From: Oscillospiraceae bacterium
GTDB taxonomy: Bacteria; Bacillota; Clostridia; Saccharofermentanales; Saccharofermentanaceae
NCBI GenBank assembly: GCA_902803695.1
Contig: CADCQX010000083.1
Location: 1 to 14,040 of the forward strand
Direction of reading: 5' to 3'
DNA length: 14,040 nucleotides
This document shows positions 12,808-14,040 of the stretch, one piece after another. The position numbers and the translations under genes are program-made. The notes beneath the pieces are model-generated. The model was given only the letters and a program-made list of their open reading frames with translations. It did not search any database and was not told the DNA's origin. Numbering within the stretch: position 1 is the first letter of the stretch; each line of letters starts with the position of its first letter.

Positions 12808-13827
12808 ATGAAATCATTTAAGAAATTTGCTGCAGTTTTCCTGGCTGCATCCATGCTTGTACTTGCAGGTTGCGACAGTAACAAGAATACAGGTTCCACA
12901 AAGGATGACTCCGATGAGGCAGAGAAGACAGAAGAAGTAGAAGAGACCGAGACTGAGACCGAAGAGACCACGGAGAAGACAGAGCCATCTCACGAGACAT
13001 CGATCGTCATGGTTGAGAATACTTTCGAATTTACTTGGAACAATTTCCCGAAGCTTGACGGATCTACATCCACCAAGCCGATGGCAACTGCTATCAAGAG
13101 TTTGCTCCTTGGCATTGACAGGGAGGATGCAGATGAATCGATGGAATTCCATAAGACATCCAAGTCTTTCGAATATCTGATGGACGGTACGTCAGATCTC
13201 CTGATCGTTGCGCAGCCGAGTGATGAAGTCTTCCAGATGATGGATGATGCCGGATTCGAATATGAGATGGAACCGTTCGCGCTTGAAGCATTGGTATTCG
13301 TATGTAATGTGGATAATCCGGTTGATTCTCTTACAAAGGATCAGATCGTTGATATCTATACAGGCAAGATCACGAACTGGAAGGAAGTAGGTGGCAACGA
13401 TGAGCCCATCACGGCTGTTCAGCGCAATCACAGTTCCGGTTCCCAGGTTATGATGGATAAACTCGTCATGGAAGGTGAGGAAATGATGGAGGTCGATACC
13501 GAACTCATGCCTGCTGATATGGGTGAACTCATTGAAGTTGTTAAAGGATATGACAATTCTGCTCAGGCTCTGGGCTATACACCTTATTACTACGCTACCA
13601 GTATGGACATGGCAGCCGGTCTTAAGATCCTCCAGATAGATGGCGTTGAGCCTAATAATGAGACGATCAAGAGCGGAGAGTATCCGTTCATCAATCCTTA
13701 CTATGTTGTAATCGCTGCTGATGAAGAGCCGGGTTCGCCTGCTCGTAAGCTCTATGACTGGATCTTAAGTCCTGATGGTCAGAAACTCACTGAGATGGAA
13801 GGTTATGTTCCTGCAAAAGGAGAGTAA
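12808..13827 (+). CDS. PstS-like solute-binding lipoprotein
   Basis: The 339-residue product has a lipoprotein signal (MKSFKK, hydrophobic core, VLAGC with C22). A Thr/Glu/Lys/Asp spacer runs to about residue 62, followed by a periplasmic-binding-type domain. PstS-family marks are DGSTSTKPM (84-92, the first ligand loop), IYTGKITNWKEVGG (183-196), QRNHSSGSQ (205-213, the second ligand loop, normally RxxSSGT) and WILSPDGQ (318-325). It should bind an oxyanion such as phosphate outside the cell. No PstC, PstA, PstB or PhoU gene is visible. Compared with typical PstS it reads STSTKP for SSTVxP, so the ligand may differ. GGGAGGA lies 5 bases before the ATG. A second lipoprotein gene follows 3 bases after its stop, so the two are coupled. 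I see no clear promoter in the 154 bases upstream. Confidence 0.9.
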   Translation: MKSFKKFAAVFLAASMLVLAGCDSNKNTGSTKDDSDEAEKTEEVEETETETEETTEKTEPSHETSIVMVENTFEFTWNNFPKLDGSTSTKPMATAIKSLLLGIDREDADESMEFHKTSKSFEYLMDGTSDLLIVAQPSDEVFQMMDDAGFEYEMEPFALEALVFVCNVDNPVDSLTKDQIVDIYTGKITNWKEVGGNDEPITAVQRNHSSGSQVMMDKLVMEGEEMMEVDTELMPADMGELIEVVKGYDNSAQALGYTPYYYATSMDMAAGLKILQIDGVEPNNETIKSGEYPFINPYYVVIAADEEPGSPARKLYDWILSPDGQKLTEMEGYVPAKGE

Positions 13828-13830
13828 GTT

Positions 13831-14040
13831 ATGAAGAGAAAGCACCTTGTATTTTTGTCGTCACTTCTCCTGGTCAGTTTTGTAATGTCGTCATGTATGG
13901 GAAACTCCGTTAAGAGTACCGATATCAAGGTGCGTTCAAAATCTCAGACCGGTGAAGAGACAGAACCTGATGAGACTGAAGATACGAGCGAGACTGAAGA
14001 GGCCAGTGTGGTCATAATCGAATCAGGTGTATATACGGAT
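13831..14040 (+). CDS. Lipoprotein, N-terminal part (runs off the window)
   Basis: An ATG at 13831 with AAAAGGAG 8 bases upstream opens a frame that stays open for all 70 codons to the window edge. It encodes MKRKHLVFLSSLLLVSFVMS and then SC, a lipoprotein signal with a lipobox ending SSC (Cys22). A spacer rich in Thr, Glu and Asp (TGEETEPDETEDTSETEE) follows, then the start of a domain (VVIIESGVYTD). The ribosome binding site lies in the last codons of the PstS-like gene, so both are made together. The spacer style matches the other lipoproteins of this window. The start of the domain alone does not identify the family. It could be a second binding protein or a partner protein. Confidence 0.82.
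   Translation, partial: MKRKHLVFLSSLLLVSFVMSSCMGNSVKSTDIKVRSKSQTGEETEPDETEDTSETEEASVVIIESGVYTD

Noticed and set aside
12814..13152. 112-residue minus-strand frame inside the PstS-like gene
   Set aside because: It is a reverse-strand shadow of the Glu/Thr-rich linker, giving Leu/Ser-rich nonsense without start signals.
1..14040. tRNA, rRNA, CRISPR arrays, insertion sequences and attachment sites
   Set aside because: I looked for cloverleaf-like arms, regularly spaced repeats, transposase motifs and terminal inverted repeats and found none that I could support.

Overview
The window looks like chromosomal DNA from an anaerobic Clostridia-type Firmicute (gut or rumen Lachnospiraceae/Oscillospirales-like). 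The evidence is strong AGGAGG-type ribosome binding sites, TGnTATAAT extended -10 promoters, Thr/Glu-rich linkers after lipoprotein signal peptides, a two-subunit oxygen-sensitive class I fumarase, and a secreted protein with the EF-hand/leucine-rich-repeat cap typical of Clostridia. The taxonomic call is inference. No tRNA, rRNA, CRISPR array, insertion sequence or phage gene was seen, and no gene-free stretch exceeds about 200 bases.

Left part (1-3760). After the possible tail of an unknown gene comes a Thr/Glu-rich lipoprotein (+) with a foldable leader. It converges, across a two-way terminator, on a minus-strand pair: a sigma-70/ECF sigma factor fused to a transmembrane helix and an extracellular domain, and directly downstream a lipoprotein. 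A 62-residue two-helix membrane protein is divergent from the sigma gene and ends at another two-way terminator.

Centre (3760-9742). A minus-strand operon encodes the alpha and beta subunits of a fumarase/tartrate-dehydratase type hydro-lyase behind a clear extended -10 promoter. Then come two plus-strand genes: a 49-codon ORF with good start signals, and a secreted EF-hand/LRR-type protein. From 9742 leftwards runs a four-gene minus-strand operon: ABC ATPase (lantibiotic-immunity/BcrA type with an E-loop), one six-helix ABC permease, an OmpR-family response regulator and its histidine kinase. A tandem 11-bp direct repeat overlaps the predicted -35 region of this operon and is a likely response-regulator operator, suggesting a self-regulating envelope-stress or peptide-resistance module.

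Right part (9892-14040). All genes are on the plus strand: two overlapping GNAT acetyltransferases, an orphan SMC/ABC-like ATPase, a flavodoxin-fold reductase with an iron-sulfur-flavoprotein-like cysteine motif behind two adjacent 17-bp palindromes, and a pair of coupled lipoproteins. The first of the pair is a PstS-like solute-binding protein and the second runs off the window.

The item most likely to be under-described is the membrane-tethered sigma factor with its partner lipoprotein. The operator-like repeats at 9809-9830 and 11911-11945 are the clearest non-coding signals.
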